Of a stretch of 64,000 nt of DNA, positions 26,432 through 40,100 are shown piece by piece (the stretch's first letter is position 1; each line of letters opens with the position of its first letter). The position numbers and the translations under genes are program-made. Source of the DNA: Pseudomonas farsensis. Lineage in GTDB: Bacteria; Pseudomonadota; Gammaproteobacteria; Pseudomonadales; Pseudomonadaceae. The stretch is taken from NCBI RefSeq assembly GCF_014268805.2, contig NZ_JABWRF020000002.1, positions 750,001 through 814,000 on the forward strand, given 5' to 3'. Below the pieces are notes generated by a model, which was not told the origin of the DNA, did not search any database, and saw nothing but the letters and a program-made list of their open reading frames with translations.

Positions 26432-27769
26432 TCAGTTCATGCCTGGCAGGTTCACCTTGGGTTTCAAATCGTTCTGCACAACGGTCGCCAGCGGTGCTAC
26501 GACACCCTGACTTCTGAGCAGTTGGCCAATGGTCGCCTTGATTCGATACTGAGTAAACATTTGTATGTTCTTCACTTCCACCAGACGACGCTGGGCGGTG
26601 AAGGTTTCATTTTCACTGTCGAGCAAGTCGAGCAGGGTGCGCTCACCCAGGCCGAACTGCTGCTGGTAGGCGCTGCGCACCTTGACGCTGTGATCGACGT
26701 ACTGCTGGGCAATCGGCAACTGCGCGTTGGCGTTGTCCATGGCGTTCCAGGCCAGGCCCAGTTCCTCGTTGAGCTGGCGCAGGGCGTTGTTGCGGATATC
26801 CAGCGCCTGGTTGGCCAGGTACGACTTCGACTCCAGGTCGGCCTTGTTGCTGCCGCCGTTATAGAGGTTGAAGTTCATGCGCAGCATAGCCTGCCATTCA
26901 TTGTTATGGCCGACGGTGCCGTCAAGGTTGTTATCGGCAGTACGGCCGACATCTATATCGAAACGCGGATAGAAGGTCGATTTGGCGGCATCGTACTGCT
27001 TCTCGGCAGCGGCGATGTCGGATTCGGCAGAACGCAGAATCGGGCTCTCCTCGATCAGCTGGTGACGGGCTTCATCCAGGGTTGCTGGCAGCAAGTCGAC
27101 AAACGGCGCAGGTGTGCTTAGCTCGTCCGGCATTTGCCCAACCACGCTGAGGTAGTTGGTGTTGGCGTCGGCCAGGTTGGTTTGCTCGGTGATCAGGTTG
27201 TTGCGGGCCTGGGCCTGGCGCGCTTCGGCCTGGTCGAGGTCGGCCATGCGGCCTACGCCACGGGCGGTACGCAGCTTGATCTGGTCAAGGATACGGTCGT
27301 GGTTGCGCAGGTTCTCTTCGGCCAGGCGCACCATCTCGCGGCGCGACAGCACATCCAGGTAGACCTGGGCCACATTCAGCGCGGTGCGCTCGGAGGTACC
27401 CAGCAGGGAATAGGCGCGGGCATTGGCGGTGGCGCGTTGACGCCCGACTTCGCTGGAGGTGGCAAAACCGTCAAAAACCATCTGGCGCAGACGGATTGCT
27501 GACTCGCCTCGGTTGAGGGTCTCCCAGCGGTTACCAGTGCCTGGGGTGTCGCTGCCTTCGCGGCCATAACCGGCTGTCAGGTCGACCTTGGGCAGGTAAC
27601 CGCCCTGGGCGGCGCGTACTTGATAGTCCGCAGCGGTACGGGCGTTGACCCCGGCCTGGATTTCCGGGTGCACTTCCAGGGCCTTTTGCATGGCTTCGGG
27701 CAAGGATTGTGCTTGTACGAACGAGGCGGCAAGGGTGAAAGGGATAGCGATAAACAGTGACGCGCGCAT
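26432..27769 (-). CDS. lapE: LapE, TolC-like outer-membrane channel
   Basis: A 445-residue outer-membrane factor. The signal peptide MRASLFIAIPFTLAASFVQA is followed by two OEP repeats, with TolC-type blocks such as LRLRQMVFDG (read as IRLRQMVFDG) and FGLGERTLLDLLDSENE. The ATG at 27769 gives the clean signal peptide; an upstream TTG at 27841 would hide it. It forms the tunnel through which LapA leaves the cell and in which the N-terminal retention module of LapA is held. It is the first gene of lapEBC, divergent from lapA. Confidence 0.93.
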   Translation of the reverse strand: MRASLFIAIPFTLAASFVQAQSLPEAMQKALEVHPEIQAGVNARTAADYQVRAAQGGYLPKVDLTAGYGREGSDTPGTGNRWETLNRGESAIRLRQMVFDGFATSSEVGRQRATANARAYSLLGTSERTALNVAQVYLDVLSRREMVRLAEENLRNHDRILDQIKLRTARGVGRMADLDQAEARQAQARNNLITEQTNLADANTNYLSVVGQMPDELSTPAPFVDLLPATLDEARHQLIEESPILRSAESDIAAAEKQYDAAKSTFYPRFDIDVGRTADNNLDGTVGHNNEWQAMLRMNFNLYNGGSNKADLESKSYLANQALDIRNNALRQLNEELGLAWNAMDNANAQLPIAQQYVDHSVKVRSAYQQQFGLGERTLLDLLDSENETFTAQRRLVEVKNIQMFTQYRIKATIGQLLRSQGVVAPLATVVQNDLKPKVNLPGMN

Positions 27770-27964
27770 TTGTGCTGGTTTCCCGAGAGTGCTGTTGTCG
27801 TAAATCACGACCGAGCCCGCTCCCGCCCTGGAAAATGACAACCCCGTTTCCGTGGGTAGGACGCTTGCGAAAAGGCAGTGCGATTAATACGAAAGAAAGG
27901 GCTGTTTAGGGCCAAATATCAATGTGACATTACCGTGCCGATTGTTTAGGATGGCAGGCAGAAG

Positions 27965-27978
27965 GTCAATAGTTTGGC
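27965..27978 (+). promoter_or_regulatory. FleQ-like binding site upstream of lapA
   Basis: GTCAATAGTTTGGC matches 11 of 14 positions of the FleQ consensus GTCANTAAATTGAC. FleQ, which responds to c-di-GMP, is known to act on lapA in P. putida. The site is 144-157 bases before the lapA start. Confidence 0.5.
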
Positions 27979-28012
27979 ATAAAGTTAATCGCCAGAAGTT
28001 ATAGACGTAAAT

Positions 28013-28032
28013 TTGACGCTTTCAGGCGTCAA
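28013..28032. promoter_or_regulatory. Inverted repeat in the lapA leader
   Basis: TTGACGC (28013-28019) is mirrored by GCGTCAA (28026-28032) around TTTCAG. It lies about 90 bases upstream of the lapA ATG, either as an operator or as a 5'-leader hairpin. Confidence 0.4.
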
Positions 28033-28121
28033 CAAACATTTTCGTAACATTCCATCAGTCGCCGCCAGCGCGTGTTGGCCGGGCATGGAAGCCAAACTGA
28101 ACGGTAAGTCCGGAGATTCCA

Positions 28122-31100
28122 ATGAGCACTGTTGTCGCCATCGTCAAAAGCATTGTTGGCCAAGTTTTCGCAGTATCCCCTGAAGGCATCCGGCGCGTTC
28201 TGATCGAAGGCGATCGCCTGCTCGCAGGGGAGCACGTAGAGACCGGCGCTGGCGGCGCAGTCACTCTGGAACTGGCCGATGGCCGCATGCTCGACCTCGG
28301 TCGTGACTCGCAATGGAGCGCCGATGCGCCCGACAGCAGCACCGACCTGAGCCTGGCCAGTGCCGAGGCCGCGCCTTCGGTCGAAGAGCTGCAGCAAGCC
28401 ATCGCCGCCGGTGCTGACCCGACTACCGACCTTGAAGCTACCGCCGCCGGCCCGACCGCGGCAGGCAGCGGCGGTGCGGTTGGCGGCGGCCATAGCTTCG
28501 TGCTGCTTGAAGAGACGGCTGGTGTGGTCGACCCGACCATCGGCTTCCAGACTGCCCCGATTGGCTTTGCCACTGGGCTGAACACTTTGGAAATCGGCGG
28601 GCAGGACACCACCACTGCCGCTGCTGGCGCCACCGCGGTCACGCCCCCGCCGGTACCGACCGATGTCGTACTCAGCGCCACCCCTTCGATTACCGAGGCG
28701 GGTGGCGTTATCGTTTACACCGCAACCGTTGGCCAGGCGCCGACCAGCGCACTGACCGTGACCCTGTCCAACGGCGCCGTCATTGTGATCCCCCCGGGCC
28801 AGACCAGCGGCACCGTAAACGTCGAGATCGCCCCTAACGACACGCCGTACATCGACGCCAGCGAGCTTTCCGCGCACATCACCGGCACCAGCGGCGGCAC
28901 CGGCCTGATCGTCACCATCGACCCGACCCCTGCGGTGACCCAGATCACCGACACCATCGACACCACCACCGCCACGCTGACCGCAACGCCGAGCGTCGAC
29001 GAGGGTGGCGTGATCACCTACACCGTGTCGGTGAACAACCCGGTGACCGGTAGCGACCTGGTAGTCAAACTGGCCAACGGGCAGACCGTCACCATCGAGG
29101 TGGGCAAGTCGTCCGGCACCGCTGAATACACAGTGCCGAACAGCATTTATGCGACCAAGCCTGATGTCAGCAACGGCATTACGGAGATTAGCGGCGGCAA
29201 TTACGAGAAGATCGTTGGTGAAGGCAAACCGGTTACCACCGTGACCCAGGGGCCAGGCACTGAAGACACTACCGAGCTGAAGCTGACCGCCACTGGCGAA
29301 GTCGCGGAAGGTGGCAAGATCACCTACACCGCCACCTTGTCGAACCCGGCTGGCAGCGACGTAACCATCAAGCTGAGCAATGGTGAAACCACCACCATCG
29401 CCAAAGGCCAGACCGAGAACAGCATCTCGATTGATGCACCGGCTGACGACGTTTATATCGACGCTGAAAAACTCAGCGTCACTGTGGATAAAGTGGATGG
29501 CGGCGATTTCGAGAAGCTCGAAGTCAACCCGACTCCAGCGGAAACCCAAGTCACTGACACTATCGACACTTCGACTGTCACCCTGACTGCCAGCAGCAAC
29601 TCGGTAGCGGAAGGCGGCACCATCACCTACACCGCCTCCGTTAACCACGAAGTGACCGGTAGCGATCTCGTGGTGAAACTGGCCAATGGCCAAACCATCA
29701 CCATCCCAGTTGGCCAGTCGTCGAGCTCGGTGGACTTCACCGTGCCGAACAGCGTCCACAACACCAAGCCGGACGTAAGCAACAGCATCGACGAAATTTC
29801 GGGTGGCAATTACGAGAAAGTCGTTGGCGAAGGTAAGCCAGTTACTTCCGTAACTCAGGGCCCCGGCACTGAAGACACCACCGAGCTGAAGCTGACCGCC
29901 ACTGGCGAAGTCGCTGAAGGTGGCAAGATCACCTACACCGCCACTTTGTCGAACCCGGCTGGCAGCGACGTAACCATCAAGCTGAGCAATGGCGAAACCA
30001 TCACCATTGCCAAAGGCCAGACCGAAAACAGCATCTCCATCGATGCTCCGGCTGATGACGTCTACATCGACGCTGAAAAACTCAGCGTTACTGTGGATAA
30101 AGTGGATGGCGGCGATTTCGAGAAGCTCGAAGTCAACCCGACTCCAGCGGAAACCCAAGTCACTGACACCATCGACACTTCGACTGTCACGCTGACCGCC
30201 AGCAACAACTCGGTCGCCGAAGGCGGCACCATCACCTACACCGCTTCGGTTAATCACGAAGTGACAGGCAGCGATCTGGTAGTGAAACTGGCCAACGGCC
30301 AGACCATCACTATTCCAGTTGGCCAGTCGTCGAGCTCGGTGGATTACACCGTGCCGAACAGCGTCCACACGACCAAACCGGACGTGAGCAACGCGATCAC
30401 TGAAATCACCGGTGGTAACTACGAGAAAGTCGTCGGCGAAGGTAAGCCAGTCACTTCCGTAACTCAGGGCCCAGGCACTGAAGACACCACCGAGCTGAAG
30501 CTGACCGCCACTGGTGAAGTCGCGGAAGGTGGCAAGATCACCTACACCGCCACCCTGTCGAACCCGGCTGGCAGCGACGTAACCATCAAGCTCAGCAATG
30601 GCGAAACCATCACCATTGCCAAAGGCCAGACCGAAAACAGCATCTCGATTGATGCCCCGGCTGATGACGTCTACATCGACGCTGAAAAACTCAGCGTTAC
30701 TGTAGATAAAGTGGATGGCGGCGATTTCGAGAAGCTCGAAGTCAATCCGACGCCGGCTGAAACCCAAGTCACTGACACCATCGATACTTCGACTGTCACG
30801 CTGACCGCCAGCAGCAGCTCGGTAGCCGAAGGCGGCACCATCACCTACACCGCCTCCGTTAACCACGAAGTGACCGGTAGCGATCTCGTGGTGAAACTGG
30901 CCAACGGCCAAACCATCACCATCCCGGTTGGCCAGTCGTCGAGCTCGGTGGACTTCACCGTGCCGAACAGCGTCCACACGACCAAACCGGACGTTAGCAA
31001 CGCCATTACCGAGATCACTGGTGGTAACTACGAGAAAGTCGTCGGTGAAGGCAAGCCAGTTACTTCCGTAACTCAGGGCCCAGGCACTGAAGACACCACT

Positions 31101-34100
31101 GAACTGAAGCTGACCGCGACCGATACTGTGGCCGAAGGCGGGAAGATCACCTATACCGTGACCTTGACCAACCCAGCCGGCAGCGATGTCACTGTCAAAC
31201 TGAGCAATGGTGAAACCATCACCATTGCCAAAGGCCAGACCGAGAACAGCATCTCGATTGATGCCCCGGCTGATGACGTCTACATCGACGCCGAGAAGCT
31301 CAGCGTCACTGTGGATAAAGCCACTGGTGGCGACTTCGAGAAGCTGGTTGTGGATAACACCCCAGCCGTTACCGAAGTCACTGACACCATCGACACTTCG
31401 ACTGTCACGCTGACTGCCAACAGCAACTCGGTTGCCGAAGGCGGCACCATCACCTACACCGCTTCGGTGAACCACGAAGTAACCGGCAGCGACCTGGTAG
31501 TGAAACTGGCTAACGGCCAGACCATCACCATCCCAGTTGGTCAGTCGTCGAGCTCGGTGGACTACACCGTGCCGAACAGCGTCCACAACACCAAGCCGGA
31601 TGTTAGCAACAGCATCGACGAAATTACGGGTGGTAATTACGAGAAAGTGGTTGGCGAAGGTAAGCCAGTTACTTCCGTAACTCAGGGCCCAGGCACTGAA
31701 GACACCACTGAGCTGAAGCTGACCGCCACTGGCGAAGTCGCTGAAGGCGGCAAGATCACCTACACCGCCACCTTGTCGAACCCGGCTGGCAGCGACGTAA
31801 CCATCAAGCTCAGCAATGGCGAAACTATCACCATCGCTAAGGGCCAGACCGAGAACAGCATCTCCATCGATGCTCCGGCTGATGACGTCTACATCGATGC
31901 CGAGAAACTCAGCGTCACTGTGGATAAAGTGGATGGCGGCGATTTCGAGAAGCTCGAAGTCAACCCGACTCCAGCGGAAACCCAAGTCACTGACACCATC
32001 GACACTTCGACTGTCACCCTGACTGCTAGCAGCAACTCGGTCGCCGAAGGCGGCACGATTACCTACACCGCCTCCGTTAACCACGAAGTTACCGGTAGCG
32101 ATCTCGTGGTGAAACTGGCTAACGGCCAGACCATCACCATTCCGGTTGGTCAGTCGTCGAGCTCGGTGGACTTCACCGTGCCGAACAGCGTCCACAACAC
32201 CAAGCCGGATGTTAGCAACAGCATCGACGAAATTACGGGTGGTAATTACGAGAAAGTGGTTGGCGAAGGTAAGCCAGTTACTTCCGTAACTCAGGGCCCA
32301 GGCACTGAAGACACCACTGAGCTGAAGCTGACCGCCACTGGCGAAGTCGCTGAAGGCGGCAAGATCACCTACACCGCCACCTTGTCGAACCCGGCTGGCA
32401 GCGACGTAACCATCAAGCTCAGCAATGGCGAAACTATCACCATCGCTAAGGGCCAGACCGAGAACAGCATCTCCATCGATGCTCCGGCTGATGACGTCTA
32501 CATCGATGCCGAGAAACTCAGCGTCACTGTGGATAAAGTGGATGGCGGCGATTTCGAGAAGCTCGAAGTCAACCCGACTCCAGCGGAAACCCAAGTCACT
32601 GACACCATCGACACTTCGACTGTCACCCTGACTGCCAGCAGCAACTCGGTTGCCGAAGACGGCACTATCACCTACACCGCCTCCGTTAACCACGAAGTGA
32701 CTGGTAGCGACCTGGTCGTGAAACTGGCCAACGGCCAGACCATCACCATTCCGGTTGGTCAGTCTTCGAGCTCGGTGGACTTCACCGTGCCGAACAGCGT
32801 CCACACGACCAAACCGGACGTGAGCAACGCCATTACCGAGATCACTGGCGGTAACTACGAGAAAGTGGTTGGCGAAGGCAAGCCAGTTACTTCGGTAACT
32901 CAGGGCCCAGGCACGGAAGACACCACCGAGCTGAAGCTGACCGCCACTGGCGAAGTCGCGGAAGGTGGCAAGATCACCTACACCGCCACCTTGTCGAACC
33001 CGGCTGGCAGCGATGTGACCATCAAGCTCAGCAATGGCGAAACCATCACCATTGCCAAAGGCCAGACCGAAAACAGCATCTCGATTGATGCCCCGGCTGA
33101 TGACGTCTACATCGACGCTGAAAAACTCAGCGTTACTGTAGATAAAGTGGATGGCGGCGATTTCGAGAAGCTCGAAGTCAATCCGACGCCGGCTGAAACC
33201 CAAGTCACTGACACCATCGATACTTCGACTGTCACGCTGACTGCCAGCAGCAACTCGGTTGCCGAAGGCGGCACTATCACCTACACCGCCTCCGTTAACC
33301 ACGAAGTAACCGGCAGCGACCTGGTAGTGAAACTGGCCAACGGCCAGACCATCACTATTCCAGTTGGCCAATCTTCGAGCTCGGTGGACTTCACCGTGCC
33401 GAACAGCGTCCACAACACCAAGCCGGACGTTAGCAACAGCATCGACGAAATTACGGGTGGTAATTACGAGAAAGTGGTTGGCGAAGGTAAGCCAGTCACT
33501 TCCGTAACTCAGGGCCCAGGCACTGAAGACACCACCGAGCTGAAGCTGACCGCCACTGGCGAAGTCGCGGAAGGTGGCAAGATCACCTACACCGCCACCT
33601 TGTCGAACCCGGCTGGCAGCGATGTGACCATCAAGCTCAGCAATGGCGAAACCATCACCATTGCCAAAGGCCAGACCGAAAACAGCATCTCGATTGATGC
33701 CCCGGCTGATGACGTCTACATCGATGCTGAAAAACTCAGCGTCACTGTGGATAAAGTGGATGGCGGCGATTTCGAGAAGCTCGAAGTCAACCCGACTCCA
33801 GCGGAAACCCAAGTCACTGACACTATCGACACTTCGACTGTCACCCTGACCGCCAGCAACAACTCGGTCGCCGAAGGCGGCACCATCACCTACACCGCTT
33901 CGGTAAACCACGAAGTGACTGGTAGCGACCTGGTCGTGAAACTGGCTAACGGCCAGACCATCACCATTCCGGTCGGTCAGTCGTCGAGCTCGGTTGATTA
34001 CACCGTGCCGAATAGCGTCCACACGACCAAACCGGACGTGAGCAACGCGATCACTGAAATCACTGGTGGTAACTACGAGAAAGTCGTTGGCGAAGGTAAG

Positions 34101-37100
34101 CCAGTTACTTCGGTAACTCAGGGCCCAGGCACCGAAGACACCACCGAACTGAAGCTGACCGCCACTGGTGAAGTCGCTGAAGGCGGAAAGATCACCTACA
34201 CCGCCACTTTGTCGAACCCAGCCGGCAGCGATGTCACTGTCAAACTGAGCAATGGCGAAACCATCACCATTGCCAAAGGCCAGACCGAGAACAGCATTTC
34301 GATTGATGCCCCGGCTGATGACGTCTACATCGACGCTGAAAAACTCAGCGTTACTGTGGATAAAGCCACTGGTGGCGACTTCGAGAAGCTGGTTGTGGAT
34401 AACACCCCAGCCGTTACCGAAGTCACTGACACCATCGATACTTCGACTGTCACCCTGACTGCTAGCAGCAACTCCGTCGCCGAAGGCGGCACTATCACCT
34501 ACACCGCCTCCGTTAACCACGAAGTGACTGGTAGCGACCTGGTTGTGAAACTGGCTAACGGCCAGACCATCACTATCCCGGTTGGTCAGTCGTCGAGCTC
34601 GGTTGATTACACCGTGCCGAATAGCGTCCACACCACGAAACCGGACGTTAGCAACGCGATCACTGAGATCACCGGTGGTAACTACGAGAAAGTGGTTGGC
34701 GAAGGTAAGCCAGTCACTTCCGTAACTCAGGGCCCAGGCACGGAAGACACTACCGAACTGAAGCTGACCGCCACTGGCGAAGTCGCGGAAGGTGGCAAGA
34801 TCACCTACACCGCCACTTTGTCGAACCCAGCTGGCAGCGACGTAACCATCAAGCTCAGCAATGGCGAAACTATCACCATCGCTAAGGGCCAGACCGAGAG
34901 CAGCATCTCCATCGATGCTCCGGCTGATGACGTCTATATCGATGCTGAAAAACTCAGCGTCACTGTGGATAAAGTGGATGGCGGTAATTTCGAGAAGCTC
35001 GAAGTCAATCCGACTCCAGCTGAAACCCAAGTCACCGACACTATCGACACTTCGACTGTCACCCTGACCGCCAGCAGCAGCTCGGTAGCCGAAGGCGGCA
35101 CCATCACCTACACCGCCTCCGTTAACCACGAAGTGACCGGTAGCGATCTCGTGGTGAAACTGGCCAACGGCCAGACCATCACCATCCCAGTTGGCCAGTC
35201 GTCGAGCTCGGTGGACTTCACCGTGCCGAACAGCGTCCACAACACCAAGCCGGACGTTAGCAACGCCATTACCGAGATCACTGGCGGTAACTACGAAAAA
35301 GTCGTCGGCGAAGGTAAGCCAGTTACTTCGGTAACTCAGGGCTCAGGCACCGAAGACACCACCGAACTGAAGCTGACGGCCACTGGTGAAGTCGCTGAAG
35401 GCGGAAAGATCACCTACACCGCCACCCTGTCGAACCCAGCTGGCAGCGATGTGACCATCAAGCTGAGCAACGGCGAAACCATCACCATTGCCAAAGGCCA
35501 GACCGAGAACAGCATCTCCATCAATGCCCCGGCTGATGACGTTTACATCGATGCTGAAAAACTCAGCGTCACTGTGGATAAGGCTGACGGCGGCGACTTC
35601 GAGAAGCTGGTTGTGGATAAAACTCCAGCCGTTACTGACGTCACCGACACTATCGATACCTCGACGGTGACCCTGACTGCCAGCAATGGTCCAGTTGCCG
35701 AAGGCAGCACCATCACTTACACCGCTTCGGTTAACCACGAAGTGACCGGCAGTGATCTGGTTGTGAAGTTGGCTAACGGCCAAACCATCACTATTCCAGT
35801 AGGCCAGTCGTCGAGCTCGGTGGATTACACCGTGCCGAGCACTGTCCATGCGACCAAGCCGGACGCAAGCAACAGCATTACCGAGATAACCGGTGGTAAT
35901 TACGAGAAGGTGGTAGGGGAAGGCAAACCGACTACGGTTGTCATTGGTAACCCAGCAACCGATGACACCACCGAGCTGAAGCTGACGGCGACCGATACTG
36001 TCGCTGAAGGCGGCAAGATCACCTACACCGTGACCTTGACCAACCCAGCTGGCAGCGACATGACCGTCAAGCTGAGCAATGGCGAAACCATCACCATTGC
36101 CAAAGGCCAGACCGAAAACAGCATCTCCATCGATGCGCCGGCTGACGACGTTTACATCGACGCTGAAACACTCAGCGTCACTGTAGACAAAACTACGGGC
36201 GGTGATTTCGCGAAGCTGGTTGTCGACGGCACTCCAGCCCAGACCCAAGTCACTGATACCATCGACACCTCGACTGTCACCCTGACTGCCAGCAGCAACT
36301 CGGTCGCCGAAGGCGGCACCATCACCTACACCGCTTCGGTAAACCACGAAGTAACCGGCAGCGACCTGGTAGTGAAACTGGCCAACGGCCAGACCATCAC
36401 TATCCCGGTTGGTCAGTCTTCGAGCTCGGTGGACTTCACCGTGCCGAATAGCGTCCACAACACCAAGCCGGACGTTAGCAACGCCATTACCGAGATCACT
36501 GGCGGTAACTACGAGAAGGTTGTTGGTGAAGGTAAGCCGGTCACTTCTGTGACTCAGGGCCCAGGCACTGAAGACACTACCGAACTGAAGCTGACCGCCA
36601 CTGGTGAAGTCGCTGAAGGCGGCAAGATCACCTACACCGTGACCTTGACCAACCCAGCTGGCAGCGATGTCACTGTCAAACTGAGCAATGGCGAAACCAT
36701 CACCATTGCCAAAGGCCAGACCGAGAACAGCATCTCGATTGATGCCCCGGCTGATGACGTCTACATCGATGCCGAGAAGCTCAGCGTTACTGTGGATAAA
36801 GTGGATGGCGGCGATTTCGAGAAGCTCGAAGTCAATCCGACGCCGGCTGAAACCCAAGTCACTGACACCATCGATACTTCGACTGTCACGCTGACTGCCA
36901 ACAGCAACTCGGTTGCCGAAGGCGGCACCATCACCTACACCGCTTCGGTTAATCACGAAGTCACCGGCAGCGACCTGGTAGTGAAACTGGCTAACGGCCA
37001 GACCATCACTATCCCGGTTGGTCAGTCGTCGAGCTCGGTGGACTTCACCGTGCCGAACAGCGTCCACACGACCAAGCCGGACGTTAGCAACGCCATTACC

Positions 37101-40100
37101 GAGATCACTGGCGGTAACTACGAAAAAGTCGTCGGCGAAGGTAAGCCAGTTACTTCCGTAACTCAGGGTCCAGGCACTGAAGACACTACTGAACTGAAGC
37201 TGACCGCGACCGATACTGTGGCTGAAGGCGGCAAGATCACCTACACCGTGACCTTGACCAACCCAGCTGGCAGCGATGTCACTGTCAAACTGAGCAATGG
37301 CGAAACCATCACCATTGCCAAAGGCCAGACCGAGAACAGCATCTCGATTGATGCTCCAGCCGACGACGTTTATATCGACGCCGAGAAACTCAGCGTCACT
37401 GTGGATAAAGTGGATGGCGGCGATTTCGAGAAGCTCGAAGTCAACCCGACTCCAGCGGAAACCCAAGTCACTGACACCATCGACACTTCGACTGTCACCC
37501 TGACTGCTAGCAGCAACTCGGTCGCCGAAGGCGGCACGATTACCTACACCGCCTCCGTTAACCACGAAGTTACCGGTAGCGACCTGGTTGTGAAACTGGC
37601 CAACGGCCAGACCATCACCATTCCGGTTGGTCAGTCTTCGAGCTCGGTGGACTTCACCGTGCCGAACAGCGTCCACACGACCAAACCGGACGTGAGCAAC
37701 GCCATTACCGAGATCACTGGCGGTAACTACGAGAAAGTGGTTGGCGAAGGCAAGCCAGTTACTTCGGTAACTCAGGGCCCAGGCACTGAAGACACTACCG
37801 AACTGAAGCTGACCGCGACCGATACTGTCGCTGAAGGCGGCAAGATCACCTACACCGCCACCCTGTCGAACCCGGCTGGCAGCGACGTAACCATCAAGCT
37901 CAGCAATGGCGAAACTATCACCATTGCCAAAGGCCAGACCGAAAACAGCATCTCGATTGATGCCCCGGCTGATGACGTCTACATCGACGCTGAAAAACTC
38001 AGCGTTACTGTAGATAAAGTGGATGGCGGCGATTTCGAGAAGCTCGAAGTCAATCCGACGCCGGCTGAAACCCAAGTCACTGACACCATCGATACTTCGA
38101 CTGTCACGCTGACCGCCAGCAGCAGCTCGGTAGCCGAAGGCGGCACCATCACCTACACCGCCTCCGTTAACCACGAAGTGACTGGTAGCGACCTGGTTGT
38201 GAAACTGGCTAACGGCCAGACCATCACTATCCCGGTTGGTCAGTCGTCGAGCTCGGTTGATTACACCGTGCCGAACAGCGTCCACACGACCAAACCGGAC
38301 GTGAGCAACGCCATTACCGAGATCACTGGCGGTAACTACGAGAAAGTGGTTGGCGAAAGCAAGCCAGTTACTTCGGTAACTCAGGGCCCAGGCACGGAAG
38401 ACACCACCGAGCTGAAGCTGACCGCCACTGGCGAAGTCGCGGAAGGTGGCAAGATCACCTACACCGCCACCCTGTCGAACCCGGCTGGCAGCGACGTAAC
38501 CATCAAGCTCAGCAATGGCGAAACTATCACCATCGCTAAGGGCCAGACCGAGAGCAGCATCTCCATCGATGCCCCGGCTGATGACGTCTACATCGATGCT
38601 GAGAAACTCAGCGTCACTGTGGATAAAGTGGATGGCGGTGATTTCGAGAAGCTCGAAGTCAACCCGGCTCCAGCGGAAACTCAAGTCACCGACACTATCG
38701 ACACTTCGACTGTCACCCTGACTGCTAGCAGCAACTCGGTCGCCGAAGGCGGCACTATCACCTACACCGCCTCCGTTAACCACGAAGTGACTGGTAGCGA
38801 CCTGGTTGTGAAACTGGCTAACGGCCAGACCATCACTATCCCGGTTGGTCAGTCGTCGAGCTCGGTTGATTACACCGTGCCGAATAGCGTCCACACCACG
38901 AAACCGGACGTTAGCAACGCGATCACTGAGATCACCGGTGGTAACTACGAGAAAGTGGTTGGCGAAGGTAAGCCAGTCACTTCCGTAACTCAGGGCCCAG
39001 GCACGGAAGACACTACCGAGCTTAAGCTGACCGCGACCGATACCGTGGCCGAAGGTGGCAAGATCACCTACACCGCCACCCTGTCGAACCCGGCTGGCAG
39101 CGACGTCACCATCAAGCTGAGCAATGGCGAAACTATCACCATCGCTAAGGGCCAGACCGAGAGCAGCATCTCCATCGATGCCCCGGCTGATGACGTCTAC
39201 ATCGACGCTGAAAAACTCAGCGTCACTGTGGATAAAGTGGATGGCGGTGATTTCGAGAAGCTCGAAGTCAACCCGACTCCAGCGGAAACCCAAGTCACTG
39301 ACACCATCGATACTTCGACGGTGACCCTGACCGCCAGCAACAGCTCGGTAGCCGAAGGCGGCACCATCACCTACACCGCTTCGGTAAACCACGAAGTCAC
39401 CGGCAGCGACCTGGTAGTGAAACTGGCTAACGGCCAGACCATCACTATTCCAGTTGGTCAGTCTTCCAGCTCGGTGGACTTCACCGTGCCGAACAGCGTC
39501 CACACGACCAAACCGGACGTGAGCAACGCGATCACTGAAATCACTGGTGGTAACTACGAGAAAGTTGTTGGCGAAGGTAAGCCTGTTACTTCCGTGACCC
39601 AAGGTCCAGGCACTGAAGACACTACCGAGCTGAAGCTGACCGCGACCGATACTGTGGCCGAAGGCGGCAAGATCACTTATACCGTGACCTTGACCAACCC
39701 AGCTGGTAGCGATGTCACTGTCAAACTGAGCAATGGCGAAACCATCACCATTGCCAAAGGCCAGACCGAAAACAGCATCTCGATTGATGCCCCGGCTGAT
39801 GACGTCTACATCGACGCTGAAAAACTCAGCGTCACTGTGGATAAAGCCACTGGTGGCGACTTCGAGAAGCTGGTTGTGGATAACACCCCAGCCGTTACTG
39901 AAGTCACTGACACCATCGATACTTCGACTGTCACGCTGACTGCCAGCAGCAACTCGGTAGCCGAAGGCGGCACTATCACCTACACCGCCTCCGTGAACCA
40001 CGAAGTTACCGGTAGCGACCTGGTCGTGAAACTGGCCAACGGCCAGACCATCACCATTCCGGTTGGTCAGTCTTCGAGCTCGGTGGACTTCACCGTGCCG

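Larger units (their letters stand above)
27770..28121. promoter_or_regulatory. lapE / lapA divergent promoter region
   Basis: This 352-base gap is AT-richer than its surroundings and must carry promoters in both directions. It contains a FleQ-like site (27965-27978), a -10-like TATAGA at 28000-28005 on the plus strand, and a 7-bp inverted repeat at 28013-28032. I see no gene. GGAG is placed well before the lapA ATG. Confidence 0.65.

Noticed and set aside
27770..27841. N-terminal extension of lapE from a TTG start
   Set aside because: It would place 24 residues before a clean signal peptide.
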